Source: Ramlibacter sp. WS9 (GTDB lineage Bacteria > Pseudomonadota > Gammaproteobacteria > Burkholderiales > Burkholderiaceae_C). From it: a stretch of DNA of 64,000 nt. Of this stretch, positions 55,488 to 64,000 are shown piece after piece. Location of the stretch: contig NZ_RKMB01000009.1 in NCBI RefSeq assembly GCF_003797765.1, forward strand, positions 164,876 through 228,875, read 5' to 3'. The position numbers were made by a program, and so were the translations under genes. Below the pieces are notes generated by a model, which had not been told where the DNA came from, did not search any database, and saw nothing but the letters and a program-made list of their open reading frames with translations. The stretch's first letter is position 1; each line of letters opens with the position of its first letter.

Positions 55488-56222
55488 TCAGTTGCGCAAG
55501 GGCTGGTCCACCAGCCGGGCGAGCGCGTCGGGGTCCACGATGCGCACGTGGCGATGGCGCACTTCGATCAAGCCGTCGTCGGCGAACTTCGAGAAAGTAC
55601 GGCTCACCGTCTCCAGCTTCAGCCCGAGGTAGTTGCCGATTTCCTCGCGCGTCATGCGCAGCACCAGTTCCGAACGGGAAAAGCCGCGGGCGTGCAGCCG
55701 CTGCACCAGGTTCAGCAGGAAGGCGGCCAGCCGCTCCTCGGCGCGCATGCTGCCCAGCAGCAGCATCACGCCATGCTCGCGCACGATCTCGCGGCTCATG
55801 ATCCGGTGGACGTGTCGCTGCAGGGAAGCAACGTCTCGCGAGAGCTCGGTGATGCGGTCGAACGGCATCACGCACACCTCGGCGTCTTCGATGGCGATGG
55901 CGTCGCACGAGTGCTGGTCGTTCACGATGCCGTCCAGCCCGATGATTTCGCCGGCCATCTGGAAGCCCGTGACCTGCTCGCGCCCGTCCGGTGCCGCCAT
56001 GCAGGTCTTGAAAAAACCGGTGCGGATCGCGAACAGGGAGCCGAACGCGTCGCCACGCCGGAAGAGGGCGCTGCCGCGCTCGACCTTCCTACGGGCCGCG
56101 ACCAGCTCGTCCACGCGGTCCAGTTCCTCGGGTGTGAGCCCGACGGGCATGCACAGCTCGCGCAGGCTGCAATTGGAGCAGGCGACCTGCAACTGCTCCT
56201 TGGGGGTGGGGTGGTTATTCAT
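55488..56222 (-). CDS. fnr: Fnr-family oxygen-sensing regulator (canonical Fnr/Anr type)
   Basis: The 244-residue protein has cluster ligands Cys15, Cys18 and Cys24 (CSNCSLRELC) and Cys117 in AEVCVMPF, and the DNA helix REEIGNYLGLKLETVSRTFS. The arrangement with divergent hemN is the classic fnr-hemN pair of betaproteobacteria, so this is the likely housekeeping Fnr, while paralogs 1 and 2 are more similar to each other. The Fnr box at 56262 lies 40 bases upstream, so autoregulation is expected. Confidence 0.93.
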   Translation of the reverse strand: MNNHPTPKEQLQVACSNCSLRELCMPVGLTPEELDRVDELVAARRKVERGSALFRRGDAFGSLFAIRTGFFKTCMAAPDGREQVTGFQMAGEIIGLDGIVNDQHSCDAIAIEDAEVCVMPFDRITELSRDVASLQRHVHRIMSREIVREHGVMLLLGSMRAEERLAAFLLNLVQRLHARGFSRSELVLRMTREEIGNYLGLKLETVSRTFSKFADDGLIEVRHRHVRIVDPDALARLVDQPLRN

Positions 56223-56261
56223 GATCTGAGTCAAATTGTCCGGAACCTTCGCAGCGCGGAC

Positions 56262-56275
56262 TTGACCCATGTCAA
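56262..56275. promoter_or_regulatory. Divergent Fnr box between fnr and hemN
   Basis: TTGACCCATGTCAA is a near-palindromic box. CACAGT (56298-56303) lies exactly 32 bp rightward for hemN, and ACAATT at the mirrored leftward position for fnr. The fnr start would have only a 5-base leader. Confidence 0.8.
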
Positions 56276-56328
56276 CAGCGAGGCCCTTCGCCCGGCGCAC
56301 AGTGGAGCCACTCAACCTTACGCCCAAC

Positions 56329-57711
56329 ATGACCGCCGTTTCGCCCGAACTGCTGCGCCGCTTCGACATCCCGGGGCCGCGCTACACCTCCTATCCCACC
56401 GCCGACCGCTTCGTCGAGGCATTCGGTGCGCCCGACCTGGCGCAGGCCCTGGCGCAGCGCCGCGCAGGGCCCGCGGCGCTTGCGATGCCGTTGTCGCTGT
56501 ACGTGCACATCCCGTTTTGCGAGTCGCTTTGCTACTACTGCGCGTGCAACAAGATCATCACGAAGAAGCACGAGCGCGGCGCCGCCTACCTGAAGCTGCT
56601 GGCGCGCGAGGTGGACCTGTACGCCTTGCAGATCGGCACCGGGCAGGCGGTGACCCAATTGCACCTGGGCGGCGGATCGCCCACTTTCCTCACCGACGAT
56701 GAACTGGGGCAGCTGATGGAGATGCTGCGCCGCAGCTTCAATCTGGTGCCCGGCGGCGAGCACTCCATCGAAATCGATCCGCGCACCGTGGACGCAGGGC
56801 GCCTGCAGCGGCTGGCCGATCTGGGATTCAACCGCATCAGCTTCGGCGTGCAGGACTTCGATCCCCAAGTGCAGCAGGCGGTGCACCGCGTGCAGCCGGC
56901 CGAGCAGGTGTTCGCGCTGATGGACGCCGCCCGCGCCATCGGCTTCGACTCGGTGAACGTGGACTTGATCTACGGCCTGCCCAAGCAGACACCGGAATCA
57001 TTCGCGCGAACGCTGGTGCAGGTCTCGCAACTGCGCCCCGACCGCATCGCCCTGTACGCCTACGCGCATCTGCCCGACCGCTTCAAGCCGCAGCGGCGCA
57101 TTCTGTCCGCGGACTTGCCGGCGCCGCCGGACAAGCTGGGCATGCTGACGCAGGCCCTGGACGCGTTTGGCGAGGCCGGCTACGACTACATCGGCATGGA
57201 CCATTTCGCGCTGCCCAACGATGCGCTGGCCGTGGCCAAGCGCCAGGGCCGGCTGCACCGCAACTTCCAGGGCTACAGCACGCAGCCGGACTGCGACCTC
57301 ATCGGCCTGGGCGTGTCCGCCATCGGCCGCATCGGCGCCACCTACAGCCAGAACGCGAAGACGATGGAGGAATACGCGGACTGCCTCGACCAGGGGCGGA
57401 TGCCCATCGTGCGCGGCCTCGCACTGTCGCGCGACGACCTGGCCCGGCGCGCGGTGATCATGGCGCTGATGTGCCAGGGGCAGGTGCTGTTCGAATCGAT
57501 CGAGCTGGCCTGGCTGATGGACTTCCGCGCTTACTTCGCGAACGAGCTGGAACAGATGGCCGAATACGACGAGATGGGCCTCGTCCGCATCGACGATGCG
57601 GGCATTCAGGTCACCGCCTCGGGATGGCACGTCGTGCGCGCCATCGCGATGGTTTTCGACCGCTACCTGCAGGCCGACCGCAACCGCGCCCGCTTCTCGC
57701 GCATCATCTGA
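56329..57711 (+). CDS. hemN: Oxygen-independent coproporphyrinogen III dehydrogenase
   Basis: The 460-residue radical SAM enzyme makes protoporphyrinogen IX without O2. The cluster motif is Cys64-x3-Cys68-x2-Cys71 (CESLCYYCAC, including the HemN-specific Cys73), followed by HLGGGSPTFLTDDE, the SAM-binding block and the C-terminal HemN domain. The upstream in-frame ATG at 56269 is inside the Fnr box, so 56329 is chosen. It supports heme supply for the cbb3 oxidase at low oxygen. Confidence 0.95.
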   Translation: MTAVSPELLRRFDIPGPRYTSYPTADRFVEAFGAPDLAQALAQRRAGPAALAMPLSLYVHIPFCESLCYYCACNKIITKKHERGAAYLKLLAREVDLYALQIGTGQAVTQLHLGGGSPTFLTDDELGQLMEMLRRSFNLVPGGEHSIEIDPRTVDAGRLQRLADLGFNRISFGVQDFDPQVQQAVHRVQPAEQVFALMDAARAIGFDSVNVDLIYGLPKQTPESFARTLVQVSQLRPDRIALYAYAHLPDRFKPQRRILSADLPAPPDKLGMLTQALDAFGEAGYDYIGMDHFALPNDALAVAKRQGRLHRNFQGYSTQPDCDLIGLGVSAIGRIGATYSQNAKTMEEYADCLDQGRMPIVRGLALSRDDLARRAVIMALMCQGQVLFESIELAWLMDFRAYFANELEQMAEYDEMGLVRIDDAGIQVTASGWHVVRAIAMVFDRYLQADRNRARFSRII

Positions 57712-57721
57712 AGGGGCGGCG

Positions 57722-58399
57722 TTGTCTGTTGCCCTCGCGCTTTCCGCATTGGTCATGGGCCTGGCCGGCGGGCCGCATTGCGCCGCGATGTGCGGCGCGG
57801 CCTGTGGCGGGTTGGCTCGGGCGGGGAAGTCGCCTTCGCGGTCGCTCTGGACCTTCCAGGCCGGCCGTCTGGCGGGCTATTCCGCCGCCGGCGCGGCGGC
57901 CGCATTCGCCGTGGAAAACTTCGCGTGGCTCACGACGCAGACCGCGGCCCTGCGTCCCGTGTGGACGTTGTTTCACCTTGCCGTGCTGGCCTGGGGCCTG
58001 ATGCTGGTCGTGCGCGCGCGCCAGCCGGTCTGGGTGAGCAATGCAGGGCGCACGGTGTGGTCGCGTGTGCGGCCCATGGCTGCAAAGCGCGGCGGTGTGT
58101 TTGCTGCGGGCGCGCTGTGGGCTTTCATGCCTTGCGGGTTGCTGTACTCCGCGCTGCTGGTCGCGTCACTGGCTGGCGGTGCCCTTGAAGGCGCGGCGGT
58201 GATGGCGCTGTTCGCGTTGGGCAGCGGCTTGTCGCTGGGCCTGGCGCCCTGGCTGCTCAAACAGCTGCAGCGGGCCGGCGATGGTGTGCGGCGCGATTGG
58301 GGCACGCGCGCCGCGGGCGCATTGCTCGTCGCCGCTACGCTTTGGGCGCTATGGATGGATATGGCGCACCGCGTGGCGGTGTGGTGCGGGCTGGCCTGA
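57722..58399 (+). CDS. TauE/SafE-like (urease/sulfite exporter domain) membrane protein
   Basis: The 225-residue protein has six predicted helices and the paired motifs GGPHCAAMCGAACGG and WAFMPCGLLYSALL, which define the DsbD_2/TauE-like group often encoded with cbb3 oxidase or copper genes. A role in copper or thiol handling for oxidase assembly is inferred from context. The TTG start is chosen because GAAGGGG lies seven bases upstream and the first ATG (57755) would cut the first helix. Confidence 0.8.
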   Translation: MSVALALSALVMGLAGGPHCAAMCGAACGGLARAGKSPSRSLWTFQAGRLAGYSAAGAAAAFAVENFAWLTTQTAALRPVWTLFHLAVLAWGLMLVVRARQPVWVSNAGRTVWSRVRPMAAKRGGVFAAGALWAFMPCGLLYSALLVASLAGGALEGAAVMALFALGSGLSLGLAPWLLKQLQRAGDGVRRDWGTRAAGALLVAATLWALWMDMAHRVAVWCGLA

Positions 58400-58404
58400 G
58401 CAAT

Positions 58405-58430
58405 TGTCATTGCGGCCTCGATCCGCAATC
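58405..58430. repeat. Dispersed palindromic repeat, third copy
   Basis: TGTCATTGCGGCCTCG-ATCCGCAATC is of the same family as the units at 43909-43969. It lies exactly at the junction between the TauE-like gene and a truncated gene, and its translation (NCHCGLDPQS) precedes that gene in frame, suggesting the repeat marks a deletion or insertion point. Confidence 0.65.
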
Positions 58431-58431
58431 C

Positions 58432-59538
58432 ATGACTTCCGACTTGAAGGTGCCGTTCCAGCTGCAAGGGGGCCAGCGCATCGAGGACACGCCGGTTCAT
58501 GAAGCGCTTCGCGAGGCATTGGTCAATACCTTGATCCATGCCGATTTCACTGGGCGCGTGTCGGTGCTGGTGGTCAAGCAGGCCGATATGTTCAGCTTCC
58601 GCAACCCCGGTTTGATGCGCTTGCCGCTGGAAATGGCGGTGGCGGGCGGCAACAGCGACTGCCGCAATCGGTGCATGCAAACCATGTTTCAGCAAGTCGG
58701 TTACGGCGACCATGCAGGGTCGGGTGTTCCCAAGATCTACCGGAATTGGGCCGGCCAGCACTGGCGGCTGCCGGTGCTTCGTCAGCGGGCCGAGCCAGAG
58801 CAGACGCTGCTGGAACTGCGCATGACCAGTCTGCTGCCGCCCGATTCGGTGGCAGCGCTGGAAGCGCAACTCGGCGCACGTTTTGCCGGTCTGGCCGAAC
58901 TGGAGCGCCTTGCATTGGTGACAGCTGCCACCGAGGGCACGCTCAATCACACACGGCTGCGCGAGATTTCCACCGACCATCCCAGCGACATCACGAAGAT
59001 GCTGGCGCGGTTGGTCAAGGACGGGATGCTCGCTTCCGAGGGCACCGGGCGTGGAATGGTGTATCGGCTCCCCAAGCAAAGGGCTAGCCAATACACGGAC
59101 TTTGCAGAAGGCGACGCGGCGCTCTTAACACCGGAGCAGGCGGGCTTAACACCGGAGCAGGCGGGCTTAACACCGGAGCAGGCCGGCCTAACACCGGAGC
59201 TTGACGCCCCAACCGTCACCGTGGTTTCCGACTTGTCTCAGCTGTCGGCACAAGAGCTGGCGCGACTGCAGCGCTTGGCCGAGCCGGTCAGCGGGCGCCA
59301 GCGCGTTCAACCGGAAATAGTCAAACAGACCGTCATCGCTCTATGCCGCGAGCACTACCTGGGCTTGCGGGTATTGGCTGAGTTGCTGGCCCGCCGAGAC
59401 CATGATGGCGCCGATCTGCGAAAGCGCATTCTCAACCCCCTGGTCAAAGACGGCTTGCTGATGCGTGCCTACCCCAGCCCCAACGATCCACGTCAGGCGT
59501 ACCAGAGTACGCCTGACGGCAGTTCCCCCAAACCATGA
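58432..59538 (+). pseudogene. ATP-binding (AlbA_2/HATPase_c_4) protein lacking its N-terminal domain
   Basis: The 368-residue frame begins with a fragment of the ATPase-like domain (HEALREALVNTLIHADFTGR) that in full-length relatives follows an N-terminal AlbA_2/Schlafen domain. That domain is missing here, replaced by the repeat at 58405-58430. The central part has winged-helix segments and 21-bp repeats (LTPEQAG). Full-length relatives are common inside type I restriction loci. It may still be translated; it overlaps hsdM by ATGA. Confidence 0.7.
59125..59205 (+). repeat. Tandem 21-bp repeat, about 3.8 units
   Basis: The unit TTAACACCGGAGCAGGCGGGC repeats at 59125, 59146 and 59167, with a partial fourth unit at 59188, encoding (LTPEQAG)x3 then LTPEL. 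The unit is a multiple of three, so copy-number change keeps the frame and would only alter the length of a linker between two winged-helix segments. Confidence 0.85.
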
Positions 59539-61004
59539 ACGCTTCCTCCCTCGTCCAGAAAATCTGGAACTTCTGCCACACGCTGCGCGACGACGGCGTG
59601 GGCTATGGCGATTACCTCGAACAGCTGACCTACCTACTCTTCCTGAAGCTGGCGCACGAATACGCGCAGCCGCCTTATGACCGAAAGGCCAAGATTCCCA
59701 AGGGTTTCGACTGGTCCAGACTCAAGGGCAAGACCGGGGAGCCGCTGGAGGCGCACTACCTGGCGCTGCTCCATCGGATGGGGCGGGAGCAGGGCATGCT
59801 GGGCGCCATTTTTTTTAAGGCGCAGAACAAGATCCAGGACCCGGCCAAGCTGTCACGCCTGGTGCAGCTGATCGACGCTGAAAGCTGGATCAGCCTGGAT
59901 GCCGATACCAAGGGCGATCTGTATGAAGGCCTGTTGCAGAAGAACGCCGAAGACACCAAGAGCGGTGCCGGCCAGTACTTCACGCCACGCGCCTTGATCG
60001 AGGCGATGGTCGCTTGTGTGCAGCCACAGCCGATGAAGACCATTGCCGATCCGGCCTGCGGCACGGGCGGATTCTTCCTGGGCGCTTATGACTGGTTGAC
60101 TCACAAGAGCGGCCGCAAGCTCAACATCCGCCAGCAAGAGTTCTTGCATCGCGAGACCTTCTTCGGCAATGAAATCGTCGCGGCCACCCGGCGCCTCTGC
60201 CTGATGAACCTCTTTCTGCACAACGTGGGCGACCTCGATGGCGAGCCGACGGTGGACCGTGCCGATGCGCTGATTGCCGCGCCCGAAAAGCGCTTCGATT
60301 ACGTGCTGGCCAATCCGCCCTTCGGCAAGAAGAGCAGCATGACCATCACCAACGCGGAGGGCGAGGAGGACCGCGACGCGCTCACCTACGAACGGCAGGA
60401 CTTCTGGCAGACCACTTCGAACAAGCAGCTGAACTTCTTGCAGCACATCGTGACCATCCTGAAGACCACGGGGCAGGCGGCGGTGGTGTTGCCTGATAAC
60501 GTGCTGTTCGAAGGAGGCGCCGGAGAGAAGATTCGGCGCAAGCTGCTGGAAACATGCGACGTCCACACGCTGCTGCGATTGCCCACGGGCATCTTCTACG
60601 CGAACGGTGTGAAGGCCAACGTGCTGTTCTTCGACAAGAAGCCGGCCGACGGCAAGGTGCATACCAAGGGCGTGTGGATCTACGACCTGCGCACCAACAA
60701 GCATTTCACGCTCAAGACGCGGCCGTTGGGCTCGGACGACCTGCGGGACTTCATTGAATGCTACCGGCCGGCCAATCGCCACGAACGCGTGGAGGCAGAG
60801 CGCTTCAAATACTTCCAGTACGCCGATCTGGTGGCGCGCGACAAGGCCAGTCTGGATATCTTCTGGCTTAAAGACGACAGCCTCGACAATCTCGATGACC
60901 TCCCGCCGCCTGATGTGCTGCAGCAGGAGATCATCGAACACCTCGAAGCCGCGTTGGCCGCATTCAGGGACGTGGCCGCTGGGTTGCCTAGCAGCGCTGC
61001 TTGA
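59535..61004 (+). CDS. hsdM: Type I restriction-modification DNA methyltransferase subunit
   Basis: The 489-residue N6-adenine methyltransferase has the HsdM N-terminal domain, the SAM motif I at Asp172 (DPACGTGGFFLGAYD) and the catalytic NPPFG at Asn260. Neither hsdS nor hsdR follows; the next gene is an unrelated thioesterase on the other strand 18 bases away. HsdM needs HsdS for target recognition, so it is likely non-functional alone unless hsdS lies elsewhere. Confidence 0.92.
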   Translation: MNASSLVQKIWNFCHTLRDDGVGYGDYLEQLTYLLFLKLAHEYAQPPYDRKAKIPKGFDWSRLKGKTGEPLEAHYLALLHRMGREQGMLGAIFFKAQNKIQDPAKLSRLVQLIDAESWISLDADTKGDLYEGLLQKNAEDTKSGAGQYFTPRALIEAMVACVQPQPMKTIADPACGTGGFFLGAYDWLTHKSGRKLNIRQQEFLHRETFFGNEIVAATRRLCLMNLFLHNVGDLDGEPTVDRADALIAAPEKRFDYVLANPPFGKKSSMTITNAEGEEDRDALTYERQDFWQTTSNKQLNFLQHIVTILKTTGQAAVVLPDNVLFEGGAGEKIRRKLLETCDVHTLLRLPTGIFYANGVKANVLFFDKKPADGKVHTKGVWIYDLRTNKHFTLKTRPLGSDDLRDFIECYRPANRHERVEAERFKYFQYADLVARDKASLDIFWLKDDSLDNLDDLPPPDVLQQEIIEHLEAALAAFRDVAAGLPSSAA

Positions 61005-61022
61005 GCGGCTGAGTGCTTGTGG

Positions 61023-61568
61023 CTAGCGCTGCGCCGGCAACTCGAACACCAGGCAAGTCGTGGTGCCGTGCGCATACAGCGTACCGTCTGGCCCGTACAG
61101 CCGGGCCTCGGCGGTTGCCAATTGGCGCCCGCAATGGATCACCTTGCCTTCGGCGCGCACGCGCGGTGCCTTGGAACCGATGGCGCGCACCAGGTTCACG
61201 CTCAGTTCGGCGGTGGTGTAGCCGCGGCCGGGGGGCATCATGGTGTGCACGGCGCAGCCGAGCGCGGAGTCGAGCAGGGTGGCGTACCAGCCGCCATGGA
61301 TCGTGCCCATCGGGTTGAGGTGGGCCGGGCCGGGCGTGCCCTGGAACAAGGCGCGGCCTTCGCCCACTTCCAGCAGCGCGAAATCGAGCGTCTTGGCGAT
61401 AGCCGCGTAGGGCAGCTCGCCGCGCAGCATCGCCTGCATGGTTTCCAGGCCAGTCTTGCCGGTGATCTGCTCGGGCCTGGCGACGCCGGGGCCGGCGCCT
61501 GCCTCGAGCCGGGCCACCACTTCACGTTCCTGGGCCAGCCAGGCTTCGAGGTTGTTCATTTGGGTCAT
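61023..61568 (-). CDS. PaaI-like hotdog-fold thioesterase
   Basis: The 181-residue protein has the PaaI-like motif HLNPMGTIHGGWYATLLDSALGCAVH, with the Asp-containing hotdog helix, and VRAEGKVIHCGRQLATAEA. It probably hydrolyses acyl-CoA. MTQMNNL at 61568 is chosen since AAGGA lies 7 bases upstream. It is divergent from the marR gene and shares the operator region. Confidence 0.87.
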   Translation of the reverse strand: MTQMNNLEAWLAQEREVVARLEAGAGPGVARPEQITGKTGLETMQAMLRGELPYAAIAKTLDFALLEVGEGRALFQGTPGPAHLNPMGTIHGGWYATLLDSALGCAVHTMMPPGRGYTTAELSVNLVRAIGSKAPRVRAEGKVIHCGRQLATAEARLYGPDGTLYAHGTTTCLVFELPAQR

Positions 61569-61635
61569 CTCAATCCTTCGATAGTCAGGTAGGGACAGAG
61601 CTGAAGGGCTTGTCCCGCAAGGGGTCAATGAAGAC

Positions 61636-61662
61636 TTGCATATGCAACAGTTGTAGGTACAA
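61636..61662. promoter_or_regulatory. Two palindromes forming a MarR-type operator
   Basis: TTGCATATGCAA (61636-61647) is a perfect 12-bp palindrome and TTGTAGGTACAA (61651-61662) is a second, 3 bases later. They lie in the divergent gap between the thioesterase and marR-MFS genes, 9-35 bases before the marR ATG. MarR proteins bind palindromes of this type and length. Confidence 0.7.
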
Positions 61663-61670
61663 TAATATCC

Positions 61671-62126
61671 ATGGACACCGCTGTCAAGCCCCAGGGCTGC
61701 ACCAACCTCAAGCTGCGCCAGCTGATGCGCCGGGTGGCGCAGCACTACGACGCCGAGGTTGGCAAGACCGGGCTGAAGGGCACGCAGTATTCGCTGCTCT
61801 CGTATGTGGTCAAGCTCGGCCCCATCCGTCCTGGCGACCTGGCGCGTGAGATGCGCGTGGACGCTTCGACGCTCACCCGCAACATGCGCCCGCTGATCGA
61901 CGCGGGCTGGCTCGAGCTCGGCCCCGGCGCCGATGGCCGCAGCCGACTGCTCAGTGTCACGGACGCCGGCCGCGAAAAACGTCAGGAGGCGCAGCGCCGT
62001 TGGCGAGTCGCGCAGGAGGGCATCAACGCGATGCTCGGCCCGCGGCGCGTCGTGGAACTGCATGGCCTGATCGACGAATGCCTGGAATTGTTGTCACCCG
62101 TTCCCGAGGAAGAAATCGATGAATAG
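61671..62126 (+). CDS. MarR-family transcriptional regulator
   Basis: The 151-residue protein has a winged helix (YSLLSYVVKLGPIRPGDLAR, then MRVDASTLTRNMRPLIDAGW and DGRSRLLSVTDAGRE wing) and flanking dimer helices. It likely represses itself, the MFS gene and the divergent thioesterase gene through the palindromes at 61636-61662. The inducer is unknown. Its end overlaps the MFS gene by 8 bases. Confidence 0.9.
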   Translation: MDTAVKPQGCTNLKLRQLMRRVAQHYDAEVGKTGLKGTQYSLLSYVVKLGPIRPGDLAREMRVDASTLTRNMRPLIDAGWLELGPGADGRSRLLSVTDAGREKRQEAQRRWRVAQEGINAMLGPRRVVELHGLIDECLELLSPVPEEEIDE

Positions 62127-63363
62127 CGCAATTGCAGCCGCCGCCGGCGGCCAACGCAAGCAAGTGGCCTTCTGGCTGGTGCTGGTCGCCGCCGCCGGCA
62201 CCTTCGCCCTGACCATGGGCACGCGGCAAACCATGGGCTTGTTCATGAGCCCGATGAACACCGCGACCGGCCTGGGCATCGGCAGCATCAGCCTGGCGTT
62301 CGCGTTCGGCCAGCTGTGGTGGGGCCTGACGCAGCCTTTCGCTGGGGCGATGGCCGACAAGGTCGGCGCGGGGCGGGTGCTGTTTGCGGGTGCGGTGCTG
62401 GTGGCCATCGGCACTTTCATCACGCCGTACATGACGACAACCCTGGGCTTGATCCTGGCGATCGGCGTGCTCTCTGCCGGCGGCGCGGGTATGGCCGGGC
62501 CCGCGGTTCTTATGGCCGCGACCACGCGGTTGATCCCTGCGGAGAAACGCGGGTTGGCCACCGGTATCGTGAATGCCGGCGGCTCCTTCGGGCAGTTCGT
62601 CATGGCGCCCATCGCAGGCGCCTTGATGACAGGCATGGGCTGGGCCGGCGCCATGCAGGTGCTGGGGCTGGTCGTGCTGCTGGCGCTCCCCGCTGCCTTC
62701 CTGCTCAAGGGCAATTCGCTGCAGTCCGCACCCGCCGGCCAAAAGGTGGTTGGGACGGGCGACGCAATCCGCACCGCGCTGCGCAACCCCAGCTACCTGT
62801 TGCTGGCGGCCGGCTTCTTCGTCTGCGGCTTTCACGTGGCGTTTCTTGCCACGCACTTGCCGGGCGTCATTGCCGCCTGCGGCCTGCCCGTTCAGTTCGC
62901 CGCCTGGTCATTGGCGATGATCGGCCTGTTCAACATTATCGGCAGTGTCGCCATGGGGTGGGCCGTGGGCCGCTGGCGCATGAAGTCGCTGCTGTCGCTG
63001 CTCTATGCGGTCCGTGGGCTGGCGGTGCTGGTGTTCTTGCTGGCACCCAAGACGGGTCCGGTGGTCCTGATCTTCGCGGCGGTCATGGGCGTCACTTTCC
63101 TCTCGACCGTGCCGCCCACCGCAGGATTGGTGGCGAAGTTCTTCGGCCCCGCCAATATGGCCACGCTGTTCGGCATCGTGATGCTCACGCACCAGGTCGG
63201 CGGCTTTCTCGGCGCGTGGCTGGGCGGCAAGGTCTTTGAAGCGACCGGCAGCTACGACTGGGTTTGGTACATCGATATCGTGCTGGCGATCGGCGCGGCG
63301 CTGGTGCATTTGCCGATTCGCGAGGCGTTGCCGAAGCCGGCGGCCGCAGCCGCCGCCGCGTAA
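62119..63363 (+). CDS. MFS transporter
   Basis: The 414-residue protein has 12 predicted helices and the MFS loop signatures GQLWWGLTQPFAGAMADKVG between helices 2 and 3 and the mirrored motif MGWAVGRWRMKSLL between helices 8 and 9. It resembles the monocarboxylate or oxalate/formate-type MFS group, but the substrate is not clear. It is coupled to marR, indicating regulated transport of the MarR inducer or a relative. Confidence 0.88.
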   Translation: MNSAIAAAAGGQRKQVAFWLVLVAAAGTFALTMGTRQTMGLFMSPMNTATGLGIGSISLAFAFGQLWWGLTQPFAGAMADKVGAGRVLFAGAVLVAIGTFITPYMTTTLGLILAIGVLSAGGAGMAGPAVLMAATTRLIPAEKRGLATGIVNAGGSFGQFVMAPIAGALMTGMGWAGAMQVLGLVVLLALPAAFLLKGNSLQSAPAGQKVVGTGDAIRTALRNPSYLLLAAGFFVCGFHVAFLATHLPGVIAACGLPVQFAAWSLAMIGLFNIIGSVAMGWAVGRWRMKSLLSLLYAVRGLAVLVFLLAPKTGPVVLIFAAVMGVTFLSTVPPTAGLVAKFFGPANMATLFGIVMLTHQVGGFLGAWLGGKVFEATGSYDWVWYIDIVLAIGAALVHLPIREALPKPAAAAAAA

Positions 63364-63365
63364 CA

Positions 63366-64000
63366 TCACCCCGTCCGCGCGAGATCGCTTTCCTTGCGCA
63401 GCGCGTTGACGAACACCAGCCCCGCCGCCGATAGCGATTCGCGGCGGCGCGTCACCAGTCCGTACGGGTCCAGCCGGCGCGCCAACCGCACCGGCAGAAT
63501 GCTCAGCAACTGCTTGCCCGCGTAGTGGTTGGCCACCGAGGTCGGCACCACGGCCACCATGTCGGTGTGCTGGATCAGCGTGGTCGTGATGAGGATCGCC
63601 GCCGTCTCCACGATGCTTTCCGGTGAAGCAAGCCCGTTCTCGGCAAAGGCCAGCTCCAGCAGTTCGCGCATCGGGCTGCCGCGCGGCTGCAGGATCCAGC
63701 CGTAGTCCATCAACGCCTTGAGCGTGGTCTGCTTGGCCTTGGCCAGCGGGTGGTGAAACCCCGCGACCACCGACAGCGATTCGTCGCCCAGCAGTTCGAA
63801 GTTGAAGCTGCCGCGCTCGACCCGTTCGGTCAGGCGCCCCAGCACCAGGTCGAGCGTGCCCTTTTCGAGCTGGGCCATCAGCATGTCGCTGGTGTCGACC
63901 GTGATGCTGATGTCCATCAGCGAGTACTGCCGCTTCACGTTGGCAATGGCGCGGGTGAGCATCTGCGGCACCGGCGCCATGATGCTGCCCACCCGTACCC
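63366..64000 (-). CDS. LysR-family regulator, 5' end cut by window edge
   Basis: The visible 211 residues are the C-terminal effector domain of a LysR-type regulator: VGSIMAPVPQMLTRAIANVKRQY at the start of the domain, then DLVLGRL, GWILQPRGSPMRELLE and a C-terminal PYGLVTRRRESLSAAG. The DNA-binding N-terminus would lie beyond position 64000. It converges with the MFS gene with only two bases between the stops. Confidence 0.88.
   Translation of the reverse strand, partial: VRVGSIMAPVPQMLTRAIANVKRQYSLMDISITVDTSDMLMAQLEKGTLDLVLGRLTERVERGSFNFELLGDESLSVVAGFHHPLAKAKQTTLKALMDYGWILQPRGSPMRELLELAFAENGLASPESIVETAAILITTTLIQHTDMVAVVPTSVANHYAGKQLLSILPVRLARRLDPYGLVTRRRESLSAAGLVFVNALRKESDLARTG

Noticed and set aside
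59125..59205. Tandem 21-bp repeats as a possible CRISPR array or phase-variation tract
   Set aside because: There are no spacers, and the unit is a multiple of three inside a reading frame, so it can neither be a CRISPR array nor switch the frame.

Overview
The window is GC-rich DNA that looks like a chromosome of a betaproteobacterium of the order Burkholderiales, most likely a Comamonadaceae-type soil or freshwater organism. The inference rests on the gene repertoire (Entner-Doudoroff edd-eda with a HexR-like operator, cbb3 oxidase, Fnr, NnrS, BigR-Blh), on protein similarity recognised by eye, and on codon use; no search was run.

Left part (1-10 kb): housekeeping and accessory genes. There is a partial membrane protein and a repeat-rich gap, then sodC, chaC, edd-eda, a higBA-like toxin-antitoxin pair, gloA, a GNAT acetyltransferase, an amidase and a glutathione S-transferase.

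Central part (about 8.8-58.4 kb): a low-oxygen island. At least eleven good 14-bp Fnr boxes (TTGAC-N4-ATCAA type) and a few weaker ones lie in divergent or upstream gaps, many with a -10-like hexamer centred 31-32 bp from the box centre, the geometry of class II activation. The controlled genes include five universal stress proteins, a P-type cation ATPase, an archaeal-type AMP/thymidine phosphorylase with a PRPP-synthetase-like partner, CbpA-CbpM-HtrA chaperones and protease, a DksA-like factor, an ADP-forming acyl-CoA synthetase fused to an acetyltransferase, an ABC exporter, an FNT channel, two small cytochromes c, the complete ccoIS and ccoNOQPGH oxidase genes, nirK, NnrS-family proteins, three hemerythrin-like proteins, B12-dependent ribonucleotide reductase (nrdJ) and oxygen-independent hemN. 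Three Fnr-family genes with all four [4Fe-4S] cysteines lie inside the island.

A two-component pair at 41.8-43.9 kb (tandem FixL-like PAS sensor kinase plus LuxR-type regulator) is a good candidate for the master input. A composite motif, CTAGGA-N4-TCCTAGT-N4-CTAGG, occurs twice in the window, each time upstream of a transcription unit carrying one of the two closely related Fnr paralogs. The proposed circuit is sensor kinase, then response regulator, then fnr paralogs, then Fnr boxes. This is inference. It resembles in logic the DosR dormancy regulon of mycobacteria, with different components.

A sulfide/persulfide block (bigR, two YeeE/YedE genes, Blh dioxygenase) sits in the middle of the island at 29.5-32.5 kb around a large divergent operator.

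Right part (58.4-64 kb): a decayed type I restriction-modification remnant (truncated ATP-binding protein plus hsdM without hsdS or hsdR), then a thioesterase, a MarR regulator with an MFS transporter, and a LysR-family gene cut by the window end. No rRNA, tRNA, CRISPR array or complete insertion sequence was seen.
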